DNA of 64,000 bases from Gaeumannomyces sp. JS-464. Taxonomy: Eukaryota; Ascomycota; Sordariomycetes; Magnaporthales; Magnaporthaceae. The stretch spans positions 1,178,001-1,242,000 of the forward strand of contig NGZR01000005.1 in the NCBI GenBank assembly GCA_002197995.1, given 5' to 3'. The translations under genes and the position numbers were made by a program. The notes below the pieces were generated by a model. That model made no database searches and had not been told where the DNA came from. It saw nothing but the letters and a program-made list of their open reading frames with translations. Below, piece after piece: positions 24,301-34,982 of this stretch. How positions within the stretch are numbered: position 1 is the stretch's first letter; every line of letters starts with the position of its first letter.

Positions 24301-26611
24301 TCAACATCACCAATGAGAACTCTATGTACAAGGCTCAGGCTCGCTACTTGCTTGAGCGGGCCGACCGTGAGCTCTGGATGTTCGTCCTAAGCGAGAACAA
24401 CATCCACCGCCGCTCTGTTGTCGATCAGGTCATCTCCACAGCCGTCCCGGAGTCGACAGATCCCGCCAAGGTCTCGGAGGCTGTCGCATGCTTCCTTCAG
24501 GCCGACCTCCCCGGCGAGCTTATTGAGCTACTGGAGAAAATTGTGCTGGAGCCGTCACCGTTCAGTGACAACCAGAACCTGCAGAACCTTCTCATGTTCA
24601 CCGCCGCCAAGGCAGACAAGTCCCGTGTCATGGACTATATCCACCGTCTGGATGGCTTCAACCCCCAGGAGATCTCCGAGGTCTGCATCAACGTCGGATT
24701 GTACGAGGAGGCATTTGAGATCTTCAAAAAGATCGATGACAAGGCCAGCGCTGTCAACGTCCTCGTCGAGCACGTCGTTAGCATCGACCGCGCCCAGGCT
24801 TATGCCGAGGACGTCGACATCCCCGAGGTCTGGAGCAAGGTTGCCAAGGCTCAGCTGGATGGCCTTCGTGTGACCGACTCGATCGAGTCATACATCAAGG
24901 CTGAGGATCCCAAGAACTACGCCGAGGTCATTGAGATTGCCACTCATGCTGGTAAGAACGAGGACCTGGTCAAGTATCTGCGCATGGCCCGCAAGACTCT
25001 CCGTGAACCCGCCATCGACACCGCCCTCGCCTTCAGCTACGCTCGTCTGGACCAGCTCTCAGACCTGGAGGACTTCCTGCGCGGCACCAATGTCACAAAC
25101 ATCGAGGAGTCCGGTGACAAGGCTTACAGTGAGGGTCTCTTCGAGGCTGCCAAGATCTTCTACACGAGCATCTCCAACTGGGCCAAGCTCGCCACCACCC
25201 TGGTCCACCTCGGTGACTACCAGGCCGCGGTCGAGTGCGCCCGCAAGGCCAACAGCATCAAGGTCTGGAAGGAGGTGCATGAGGCTTGTGTGGAGAAGAA
25301 GGAGTTCCGCCTGGCCCAGATCTGCGGTCTCAACTTGATTGTCGATGCCGAGCAGCTGCAGGCCCTCGTCAAGAAGTACGAGCGCAATGGTTTCTTTGAC
25401 GAGCTCATTAGCCTGCTGGAGAATGGCCTAGGTCTGGAGCGGGCACACATGGGCATGTTCACTGAACTGGGCATTGCTCTGTCCAAGTACCACCCTGAGC
25501 GTCTGATCGAGCACCTCAACCTGTTCTGGAGTAGGATGAACCTGCCTAAGATGATCCGCGCGTGCGAGGAGGCTAATCTCTGGCCCGAGCTGGTCTTCTG
25601 CTATGTCCACTACGACGAGTTCGACAACGCCGCCCTGTCGGTCATTGAGCGTCCTGAAAACTCGTGGGAGCACCAGCAGTTCCGCGACATCATTGTCAAG
25701 GTTGCCAACTTGGAGATCTACTTCAAGGCAATCAACTTCTACCTCGAGCAGCACCCTTCGCTCCTCACCGACCTCCTGCAGGCTCTGACGCCTCGCATCG
25801 ACGTGAACCGTGTGGTCAAAATGTTCCAGAAGTCGGACAACCTGCCGCTGATCAAGCCCTTCCTGCTCAACGTCCAGAGCCAGAACAAGCGCATTGTCAA
25901 CGACGCCATCAATGACCTCCTGATTGAGGAGGAGGACTACAAGACTCTGAGGGACTCGGTTGAGAACTACGACAACTATGAGCCTGTCGAGCTCGCCAGC
26001 CGGCTAGAGAAGCATGAGCTCGTCTTCTTCCGCCAGATTGCCGCGAGCATCTATCGCCGTAACAAGCGCTGGGAGAAGTCGATCGCGCTCTCCAAGCAGG
26101 ACAAGTTGTGGAAGGATGCTATTGAGACGGCTGCCATGTCTGGCAAGACCGAAGTTGTTGAGGAGCTTCTGCGTTACGTGAGTTTGCCCATTTCTCTCAT
26201 CCCCATCTACCAATCCAGAAGATCTATTTTCTAACTAATGCCCATCACCAGTTTGTCGACATTGGCAACCGTGAGTGCTATGTCGGCATGCTGTACGCAT
26301 GTTACGACCTCATCCGGCCTGACCTTGTGCTGGAGATGTCGTGGCGTCATGGTCTGCACGACTTCACCATGCCATACATGATCAATATGCTCTCGCAACA
26401 GACCAAGGAGCTCGCCATCCTGAAAGCCGACAACGAGGCCCGCAAGGCCAAGGAGAGGGAACAGGAGAAGCAGGAGGACAGCGCTCCCATTCTGGGCGGC
26501 GGCCGCCTCATGATTACAGCTGGCCCTGGCAGCGGTGGCGGCCAGACCTCCCCGGCGCCATTCGCTGGGGCTAATGGCTTTGTGCCCCAGCCGACCGGGT
26601 ACGGCTATTAG
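21325..26611 (+). CDS. chc1: Clathrin heavy chain
   Basis: Forms triskelia that coat vesicles at the plasma membrane, trans-Golgi and endosomes. Exons are 21325-21411, 21499-21870, 21944-26177 and 26252-26611. With one corrected base this is 1683 residues, the normal length of the family. The start is MAPLPIKFTELLQL, the conserved N-terminus of the beta-propeller domain. The propeller runs to about residue 330; the linker and alpha-zigzag leg repeats follow, for example YILQYFGLLLDKGVLN (22730), and the C-terminal trimerisation region includes RECYVGMLYACYDLIRPDLVLEMSWRHGL (split here by the last intron just upstream) and a Gly-rich tail. One extra G at 23623-23624 shifts the frame between YK and TAEGLFYYLGS. 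An essential, otherwise perfect gene makes a real null unlikely. Confidence 0.97.
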
Positions 26612-27649
26612 GACACCGTCCCTGTGTCGGCGCCCGGACCGGCTTGGCGCGGTCATTCTCCAGCGCCGGTCCCCGCCATCCGACCGCTCCAGTCGGTCGA
26701 GCATGTTCACCGCCACCACGTTTACCACTTTCGCCACGAGCCTCCATTGAGGGCTGCAAGCGGAGGCAATGCCATTCCGAATACGGGACACTCGTATCCG
26801 CCTACGCCCCCACAGAATGGCGCGTGGTGACGGTACCTCGATGCTAATCGTGCCCTTGGCATCAATAAATCTTTTTTTCGGTTCTCAGCGCCTGGGGGGT
26901 AGGAGGATATATCAAAAGATCGGTTTTGGGTTTTGACGCAGCAGTATTTTCATTCTGCCATCTTGATATTTCTGTTTTGGGGGCTCTCTCTTCTTATCCC
27001 TTGTTTCTGCTTCGAGGAGCAGCGTGGGAGATAAGGGAAGGGGAGCTTTGTTTCTTCCTTTTTCTTACTTTAGCTTGTGACCGGAGCACGCTGTAAATGT
27101 ATGATAGTACAACATAGGTTTTGGCAGGTGAGGCAGAATTCCTAGTCGACTCTTGACCCACGTTCTAGTCTTGGATGTCTGTCTGCCTGCTTTCCCATTT
27201 TAGACCGGTTGCTGCTTGTCGCTGAATTGCGATGGCTGCCGCACTTTGATCGAGCAAGTGAGGTGCCATGGTCGACCCGATGTAACGAACTTTCACCCAC
27301 CCGCGCATTTCCCCGCTGAGGAGCGGAAGCACTGTCCGTTGGCCTAACTTTCGCAAGCGAAACAATTAAGCCTTTTTTTTGGTCACCTTGAAATGACAAG
27401 CCGCATCTATAGTTCAAAGACACGCCCCGAGGTCCCAATTCAGCCGGCGGATGCGGTCCAGGACGGCCCGTCTCTCCTCCTCTCCGAATGGCATAGCGAC
27501 AACATCTGCCACCTGCAGAGGACCTCTATTGCCGCCATGCCTGCCTTGACCCTCGCCATCCCTTTTTCCTCCCGATACACCTGGCCGTGTTTACATGCTC
27601 TCCCCGTTCGCCCCAAGCAACGCGTCCACAAAGAAAGCTTCTGCCCCAA
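26612..27649. other. Intergenic, no gene seen
   Basis: 3' flank of the clathrin gene, T-rich near 26870-27070, then the promoter of the GH131 gene. A probable poly-A signal-like AATAAA lies near 26864-26869. No credible open frame. Confidence 0.5.
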
Positions 27650-28709
27650 ATGACGCTGGCTCAGGTCCTAGCGACCACGCTCCTGGCGGCCGCTGCCGCC
27701 GTCCGCGCCGCCGAGGTCAAGTGCCCCATCGTGTTCGACGGGCGCGTGCCGGCCTCCCTCGCCCTCACCGACTTCGACACCCCCGGGCGGGGCTCGCCCT
27801 TCGGGACGGGTTACGTCAAGGGCGAAGGGCTGCTGTGGAGCGACATACTCAAGTTCCCCAGCGGAGGGGGCCCGCGGTTCGAGAACAGCTCGCTGCACAA
27901 GCCCGTCACCGTCACGCTGAGCGACAAGTCCATCTTCCAGACGCAGCGCGGGTTCCGCCGGGCGGGCTTGCAGTTCAACGGGGACACCAACGCGGGAAGC
28001 AAGGGGAGCACGGGGGTCAAGACGTTGCACTGGAGCGTCAAGATTGACCCGGGGCGGGCGCTTAACCTTAGCCATGAGTACCTGGTGCGTTTCTTCTCCT
28101 CTCGACTGTCTGCTGGGATCTTATGTGGTTCGAGGATTATCGTTCCGCTGAATGATACGTCTTTGTTGCTGCAGAACGTCTGGCACGAGACGTCGGACTA
28201 TTCGGCCAACCAGTTCAACTTCGAGATGGGCACCATCCTCGGCCAGACCTCGCTGCCTAGGGACACGTTCAAGATCCTCAACCGGCAGAACCGGCAGATC
28301 TGGTCGACAAAGGTGGACAGCGCCGCGTGGAACAACTTTGCCATCAAGATCGACTACTCCAAGAAGTAAGCTTCACCCAGACATGTCCTTTGCTTGCATC
28401 TAGTCTGCGGCCGTAACTGGGAGCTGTGCTGATGTGTGCCTGTTGCATCCGTTCCGGGAGCAACACCAATGAACAAACAGCACGCTTCAGGTGTACTTCT
28501 CCAAGGGCGACGAGCCGCTCAAGTCGGTCACGAGCGCGGTCCAGAACGATAACTCGGGCAACGGGCAGTACCAGCTCGGGCTGCTCAAGAAGCCGACGGG
28601 CACGAGCGACGTGGTCAACTCTGGGTACCAGTCCAGGAACATAAACGAGGGCCTGATCTATGGTGGTATTTTCCTGGAGGACAGCACGGGAGGCTGTGTT
28701 TCGTTGTAA
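27650..28709 (+). CDS. Secreted glycoside hydrolase family 131 beta-glucanase
   Basis: GH131 enzymes act on beta-1,3/1,6- and beta-1,4-glucans and are found in fungi and oomycetes. Exons 27650-28084, 28175-28365 and 28481-28709 give 284 residues with intact frame. A signal peptide covers residues 1-20 (MTLAQVLATTLLAAAAAVRA, cleavage before AEVKC). The mature start CPIVFDGRVP and the following DFDTP, SDILKFP, FRRAGLQ and LHWSVKID segments are the typical GH131 layout. FNFEMGTILGQ and QVYFSKGDEPLK are also family-like. There is no carbohydrate-binding module, so it is a catalytic-domain-only form. The start was chosen because the upstream in-frame Met (27587) would precede the signal peptide with a basic stretch. 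It converges on the minus-strand gene ending at 28861. This is one of few genes here with no indel. Confidence 0.88.
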
Positions 28710-28860
28710 TGAGGGGCTGGAGTAACTTGCGAAGGATGGAGGCTATCTACTCCAGGATTCGTATCTTTCGAGGGCCGGTGTCTATCTATTCCAGTGTTGG
28801 ATCCTGTGAGAGGAGCTGGTGGCTATCCATTCCAGCATTGGATCTTTTAAGGCAGCTGAA

Positions 28861-30589
28861 TCATACCCATATGGGCTGCTCCTCTTCCTCGCTTGAGGCG
28901 TCAGCGGCGTCAAGATCCTCATGGACGAGCGTCTCCTCGCTCCAGAGGTCAGCCGGACTGAGACCCTCATGGGCGGGCTCCTCATCATCGCTCGAAATGA
29001 CAACCGTATCGGAACCCTCACGGACGAGCGTCTCTCCCTCGCTCCAGGCGTCAGCCGCGTGGAGACGCTCATGGACGGGCTCCTCCTCATCGCTCGAAAT
29101 GACAACTATATCGGGGTCCTCACGGGCGGGCTCCTCCTCCTCCTCCTCCTCATCATCATCATCATCACTCGAAGCGTCGACCGCATAGGGATCCTCATGG
29201 ACGGGTTCTCCCTCCTCATCGCTTGAAACGACGGTCGCATGGGGGCCCTCGCCACGGACGGACTCCTCCTCATCGCTCAAAGCGACAACTGTATAAAGAC
29301 CTCCACGAGCGATTTCATCCGTGAAGGCACCGATGCCTTGCGGGTACAGCTTCTTCCCGAGCTCGCCGAAGGGCTGGTATTTGTCGCCGATATCGCTTTG
29401 CTCCCAGTAGGAGTCGCCGATCAGCCACGGCCCTCTCCTCACGAACTCGTCCCTCATATCTCCGAGCTTGCCCGCCAGGACGCGCGTGTGCCTGATGATG
29501 TTGCAGCGCGAGTCGAGGAAGACGACCCGGAACGTCCCGCTCCTCCACCTCGTCCGGCCGGAACGTCTCGGCGTCGGCGAGGACGAGGTACATCTGCAGC
29601 GCCTCGAGCTGCATCTGCTCGCACACAAACTCCTCGACCGCGTCGTCCGGCGCCATGTCCGCGTACCGACCCGAGCGTATGAGGTCGTGGGCCACCAGGG
29701 CGTCGTCTTCCTTGCGCGACTGGAGGAACGAGCCGACCACCTGCCAGGCCTCGAAGCGCGCCTGCTCCGCTGCGGCGCCCTCGCCCTGGCCGTCCCGGTA
29801 CGGCGGGAAGGGCGGGCGGCTGTTGGGGGCCGGGCGCGGCCGCTTGCGGGACAGCTCCGGCAGGACGTCGAACACGCGCCGCCAGCCGCTGGGCGTCACG
29901 TCGTCGACGCCTCCATTGCCGCCGCGGTCTCCGAGGATGTAACCCACAATCTCGTCATCAACAGGATCGACAGGCGCAGGAACCACCCGCGGCGGGACGG
30001 CAAACAGCGCCACGTCGTCCAGGACCGTGATGGTGCCGTCTCGGATCGGCAGGAGGTACTGGCTCTCGTCCTCGGCGTGCTGCAGCAGCTCCTCCCACGC
30101 CAGGGCATCGTCGTCGTCGTAGTGCGTCCGCAGGATGACGGGCTCCCCCCAGGGCCGCCGCGCGCAGCGCGAGGCGCACAGCCTGGCCTCCTCGCTCCGC
30201 CAGTCGCGGAGGATCATGTTGACCTGGTACTTGGTCGGGGGCGCGACCGGCCGGGGGCTGCGGGGCACGTCGCCGTCGTAGGCGAGAGCCTCCCAGCTGA
30301 CCTGGGCGGCGACCTCGAAGGCGTACTGCCGCGCCAGCCGGTTGCGCTGCATGGAAGGGGGCAGGTACGTCGAGGGATCCCACAGGCGCTGAGAAACATG
30401 TTACGTGGGGGCGTTCAAAAGCCCGCCGGGAGAAGTTAGCTGTGCGTCGACTCACTCGTTTGTGGGTAGACTCGAGGGTGTGATGAGACGGGCGGGCAGA
30501 CAGCTTACCACGAGGTACTGCTCGCCCGTGAGGCTGCCCCAAGGGACGGGGTTCTCCGGATCAAGCTCGATGTTGCGTGCTACAGGCAT
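28861..30589 (-). CDS. Acidic protein with tandem SUMO-interaction-like motifs
   Basis: I do not recognise the family. Exon 1 is 30509-30589, starting MPVARNIELDPENPVPWGSL. A 120-nt intron follows, then exon 2 from 30388 to 28861. Removing one extra base near 29535 gives about 535 residues. The N-terminal 380 residues look globular, with a charged middle containing RKRPRPAPNSRPP, and no known catalytic motif. The last 145 residues are an acidic tail built from 34-residue repeats. Four hydrophobic-Ser-acidic blocks stand out: YTVVALSDEEE (29261-29297), ATVVSSDEEG (29212-29241), IVVISSDEEE (29080-29112) and TVVISSDDEE (28978-29010). These match the known SUMO-interaction pattern of a short Val/Ile core followed by Ser and acids. 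SUMO binding is an inference. An alternative is a generic acidic activation or histone-binding tail. Confidence 0.72.
28905..29115 (-). repeat. In-frame tandem repeat, 102-bp unit
   Basis: The string CGCTCGAAATGACAAC recurs exactly 102 bp apart (28989 and 29091), with flanking sequence also repeated imperfectly. It encodes 34-residue units in the acidic tail. Less regular copies continue to about 29300, with a CTC/ATC triplet run at 29138-29168 encoding the Asp/Glu stretch. Confidence 0.8.
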
Positions 30590-31471
30590 CTTGGCATCTT
30601 GACTATTTACGTGGTTTTCTGTAGCTTGCCACTAGGGCTTCCGGTAGAGAGCAAAAGAAAAAGATGTTCTTGTTGGAGGCCCAAGCAGAGTCGAGGCTGG
30701 TGGGGCAATAGGGTGAGCAAAAAGGACCAGGCATTTCAGTCAAAATTATATTTGATAGAACAACGCTCTCGGCCTCTAGGCCATAACTAACGCTCAGACA
30801 CTGTAGGAACGCATCCGCACCAGCTTTAGGAAACCAAAGGAACCCCTCCCGCAGGCCAGCATCAACCTTTTCTCAAGATATACCTTCTCAACACCGTCTT
30901 AGCCTCAGCAACCCTGATCTTGATCCTGAAGGTCGGTACCTACGCCTTTCACTTCAACGACCCCGCCAAGAGCCCTTGCCCTGCTGGTATGAGCCTGTGT
31001 CTTGCTGGAAGAAGCCTGCACTTTGCTGGCCCGAGCTCTCGCCCTGCAGGTTTGGGCTGTCTCCTTAAGTGTCTGTCTGTTGCTGGCCGTTGGCAGTTTG
31101 GTCGATTACACGAATCAGGGCTCGCTCGGGGACCCCCTCGTTTACGACATGGGCTAGGCCCTCGTACGGCAGCGTGATACCTTGATAGCTTAAGTGGCGC
31201 GACTGGACGCTGGTAGGGCACGCCGGTGACATTGGCGTTCGCAAATTTCCCCATCCGCATGGGCTTTGGGGTGGCAACAGTTAGGAATCCCTGTCCACTC
31301 GTATACGATGTGTCATAGGTGTAGCCGATGATATCGTGGAAATCGCCGTGGGGACCGATCTCTCTGAGCCGCAGAGTCGTCATCTCCGGCGGATAGGTGT
31401 CGGCCCCTCATTCAACTATACCGGCCGCGTGCAACCGTATCATGCATTGAGTGCTAGATATATTTGCAAAG
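30590..31471. other. Intergenic, possible decayed coding sequence
   Basis: A minus-strand frame at 30949-31383 begins with protein-like sequence (MTTLRLREIGPHGDFHDIIGY) but runs into a 21-bp repeat and ends. I see no family or splice structure to support a gene, so it may be a remnant or chance. The left part is presumably the promoter of the SIM-motif gene. Confidence 0.35.
30976..31058. repeat. Four-copy 21-bp tandem repeat
   Basis: The core GC(T/A)GG recurs at 30983, 31004, 31025 and 31046, exactly 21 bp apart, with diverged flanks. It translates as 7-residue units on either strand (for example PAGRELG, PAKCRLL, PARHRLI). Confidence 0.7.
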
Positions 31472-32233
31472 TTAGCAACTCTCGCCGGTGGAGCTTTTTT
31501 CAAAGACATTGACAAAGAGAACCTTGCAAAGGTATATACATGAATAATAAAAAGACACGACGATTCTTCTTGACGGAGCCAGAATCGTGCCCGGACTTTT
31601 CTTACATGAAATCGCGGCTCCCGACAGAATCGCTATTCGCAGTATCACCACCTGCAGCCGTCTCCTTCTGGAACGCTGTGAGATCCCTTGGTGACAGGGC
31701 GGGAGGACGTCCGAGTTGCCAAAGCTGCGCCCCCACAAGGCGTTCACCACATCTAGGACAGTCCAGTCGCGGGAGCCCGAAAGGGGGAACCGAAAGCCAG
31801 CGCTCCATGTCTCCGGCTCGGAAGATGCGCACAGCCACTGCTCCGGTCGGTCGTTCCGGATCGCTCCGAGACAGAACGCTGAAACCTGGGCTGATTGGGT
31901 CCCGGTCTCGCTTACAGCCCACCTACGGTGGTTCTGCTCGAGACAGTTCATGACGAATGGTCCGCCACGAGGAAGGATGCGAATAGTCGCGTGGCGGCGA
32001 ACTGTCGGCTCTTTGAAGTCCAGCCAGAACGCGGCCACAGGCTGTGCTAGGAAGGCCTGTAGTGAGGTCACTCTCGGATTGCGCATGCATGCCTTCGAGA
32101 GCATTACCCGAGTCCAGCCGCGAACCGGCCCCTCGGATTCTGTGGTTGACTGCATCGTAATCGTTGTTGAGCGTGCATCGATGTCTGTTGTTGGCAGAGC
32201 GGTGACCTGCACGAAGATGTGGATGCCACCCAT
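31472..32233 (-). CDS. Hypothetical protein, weak support
   Basis: A long open frame (to 32293) with mixed amino-acid composition; I take the Met at 32233 (MGGIHIFVQVTALP). It has Trp/Phe-containing segments such as FWLDFKEPTVRRHATIRILP and DWTVLDVVNALWGRSFG that look protein-like. The C-terminal 60 residues (basic RRRRLQ, then hydrophobic and Cys-rich) look like read-through, so the true end may lie upstream behind an unseen intron or indel near 31650. I do not recognise the family. It could be a lineage-specific gene or a remnant. Confidence 0.35.
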   Translation of the reverse strand: MGGIHIFVQVTALPTTDIDARSTTITMQSTTESEGPVRGWTRVMLSKACMRNPRVTSLQAFLAQPVAAFWLDFKEPTVRRHATIRILPRGGPFVMNCLEQNHRRWAVSETGTQSAQVSAFCLGAIRNDRPEQWLCASSEPETWSAGFRFPLSGSRDWTVLDVVNALWGRSFGNSDVLPPCHQGISQRSRRRRLQVVILRIAILSGAAISCKKSPGTILAPSRRIVVSFYYSCIYLCKVLFVNVFEKSSTGESC

Positions 32234-32293
32234 CTTTATACCACGATTCTGCCTGCGATCCATCAACCTAGGTGTAGGGCAGTGACTAGTCAC

Positions 32294-33626
32294 TCATAAG
32301 TTGTGAAGGTGAAAGAAAAGCCAAAGTTGGTGATTTCACTTCTCATAGCTTGCTAGCCCCGCCGAGTCAATTTCGCCAATTCTTTGTTAGCGTAAGCGCA
32401 GGGGTGAGTGATATCATAACTATCTCTGCACGAAAACGAGAGCAACTGAATGAAGTCCCTTCACCGAGAGGCTTTCACATATTCAAGCCAGCGCCTTTTC
32501 TTTTCGGCACATTCCATGGGGTTATCTTCACTCCGCTCGGGCCTACACACAGCAAACAGATACAAAGAGCTCATTTTCAGGCACCAATGGCCAGCATGGG
32601 CTGCATTGGTCCAACCTCGCCGAGTGTGTCGATTCTCTTTTTATCTTCCACCATTATTGAAATTTCAAGGAGTGGTTCAGCACCTATTGAGTTGATTCAA
32701 GGCTCCTTGAATCTCCCCGTTCCTCATCATCTTATCAGGTAGTGTGGGCCGCCACCAAAATAGCTTTAGGTTCGCTATTCTACCACAGCGTGATGCACTA
32801 TCCGCGTTCCACACCGCACGGAAATTAGATGCATTGATTCCAGGAGGACAAGAATTAGCCGCCAAACATGAGACCTGTGTTTTGAATAGCACATGTAGCA
32901 CTTCGCAGGCTCAGAGCCACCGAAGAGCCGCAAATCAGTTCCGAAGATCAAACTTGAGGCACCTGTGTTGTTCGAGCCGGCCAAGAAAACGGCAACCATG
33001 GCACGAGCGGAACATCTCTCTCTTTTAGTTGGCTAGGGTCATGGGGAGGCGTCGTACTGAGCACACAATAGCAGGTGATACTGGAACGAAAGCACGGCAC
33101 GGTGCCCTTGGTCCTCTTTGATAATTAGAGCTTTAGGTTTTGCGTCCACGTAGCTTGTGATATTCGCACCCCTCCCCACGTGTCCGTGCCTCGCTGACTG
33201 GAACCTTCTGGATGCTGGCTGCCAGTCCGAATGCCCTAGCCGTGGGTGTGGTGGGTGGGCGGGGAGGTTCGGTTGCCCAGGTGTCCAGGTGGTACTGCAA
33301 GTCCAAGTGTCCAGGTGTGGTGAACCCGAGTGCAAGTCTCTCGTGCCTGCCGATTTGGGAAATGGGTAGTTTCTTTCAGTTGGATTGGTGGGGGCGAGTG
33401 CAAATTTTCAAGTGTCCAAGACCTAACGCTCTTTTGATATGGGTGGTTGAGGGGTTGCACCGCCGGTCTTGGACACGACCTAGAGGGATATAAAATTCCC
33501 GCCGCCCTCCCTCTTCCCGGGCCCCAGCCTTCAACCCCTTCATCCTTTTCCTTCTTCGTTCACGAGCCCAGGGCTAGCCAGGCCCCGAACTCAGGACTCA
33601 GGGGTGACACGCATCCATACGCCGTC
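32294..33626. other. Intergenic, lower GC, ending in a promoter
   Basis: The region is more AT-rich than the gene-dense parts. A 130-codon frame at 32350-32742 (+) has no recognisable features. Repeated GTCCAGGTG/CCAAGTGTCCA motifs occur at 33276-33420, and a TATA box at 33489-33495. Confidence 0.45.
33489..33495 (+). promoter_or_regulatory. TATA box of the pseudokinase gene
   Basis: TATAAAA located 132 bp upstream of the ATG at 33627, in an otherwise C/T-rich leader. Confidence 0.5.
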
Positions 33627-34711
33627 ATGGCCACAGCCTTCGACCCCAACGCGCAGGGTCGCCAGCTGGCGGCCAGCTTGACCGTCGACGAGCTCAACGA
33701 CTTTTTCTATCATTTCCACAAGGGAGAGTGGTGGGTGCGCCGCGTCGCCTATCCCCCGAGCGCCCTGTCGTTTGGGTCGTGCGCGAAAAGCTATACAAGG
33801 ACGGTACTGGCCCCATGATAGGCGACGACGTCAGCACGACCACTCAGCAGCACGTCTATCGAGAGTTCGCGAACATGATTCCACGGGACCTGAAGAATGG
33901 AATCCGCGTTCCAGAGCTGTACCGCATCATGCGAGGCAAGGGCACTGCGTACGTCATCACTGAGCTGGTCCCGGGAACCATCTTTCGCGACGTGGCCTGG
34001 CCGAACAATGTTATCCCGGCCGGCTATCTGGACAAAATCGCAAGGGCCCTGCATCTGCTCCTGTCTCTCCCCGCACCTGAAGGCACCAAGCCCGGACCTT
34101 TGCCGGAGGGATACATCACGAACGAGTTGTTCCACAACAACCGAGCCGTGAGGCTCTACAACTCTATCCAAGAGCTCGAGGACGACATCAACGAGACTCT
34201 CGACAACCACAACACAGTAATCAACAATTATCCCTTTCTCCTACCCACATGATCTGATCTAATGAGAGACAAGCGCCCCGATGTGAGCCTCACCGTCAAG
34301 TGTCCACCAGTTACAGGAGCTGACAGCAATTTATAACCGTAGGAGCATGGACAGCTGACACGCCGGGTTCGTCACCACCACCGCCATGTCAAGCTTGAGC
34401 AGGAGCTGTTCCTCATCTACCCCCGCCTTGACGAAGACTCCTTCATGCTCACCGACGACGGAGATGTGTGTCTTCTGGCCTTGCACGTCGCAAACTACCT
34501 GCCGCTCAGCTTCATGACGTTCACCGTGGGATGCTATCCCGAGCACGACGACGAGAACTACACCTGGGTCAGCCGCGCGATCAGAGAGGGGGCGCAGGCG
34601 AGACTGGAGTCAATGGACGACGACGTCATGCCCCAGCAGAACATCAAACCAATGCGCTACTTGAAGGATGAAGCTGGAACTGATCCTTGGTTCGATCGTG
34701 ACTTGATCTAG
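33627..34711 (+). CDS. Aminoglycoside-phosphotransferase-like fold protein, probable pseudokinase
   Basis: Exons are 33627-34216 and 34355-34711, about 315 residues. One C is lost from a C-run near 33757; both frames around it are clearly one protein. N-lobe features follow the break: VVREKLYKDG and REFANMIP, then RVPELYRIM and the hinge AYVITELVPGTIFRDV. These are typical of fungal APH/choline-kinase-like proteins. In the C-lobe, FLIYPRLDEDSFMLTDDG lies where the catalytic Asp and Asn of the family (a YTDL..NF-type loop) are expected. The following LLALHVANYLPLSFM takes the place of a VDFEHA-type metal-binding Asp segment. All three acid/amide positions read Arg, Ser and Ala, so catalysis is unlikely. 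These changes are in an unbroken frame. The role is unknown. Confidence 0.68.
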
Positions 34712-34982
34712 CCTCCTATCCGGTTGTCACGATGGGTAAGGGACCAACTTGTCCCATGTGCTGCAGTGCAGATGGAATTCAAGTCACAAGGCTGAAGTTA
34801 CGTCCACAGGCTGTGGATAACTCCGTTGATAGGTAGTCACGCTCCATAGGTGGCACCTGCGCTAGTCATAACAAGGCGGCAAGGAGAGAAAGTGAGGAAA
34901 CCTTCAGGTCAACGAAACAAACTGCTCATTTCACGGCTCCCCGATCACCGTATCCTGATTCGCACTACGCACCGCGCCTAAA

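Noticed and set aside
32350..32742. Plus-strand 130-codon frame as a gene
   Set aside because: Composition is unremarkable, with no motif, splice structure or promoter support.
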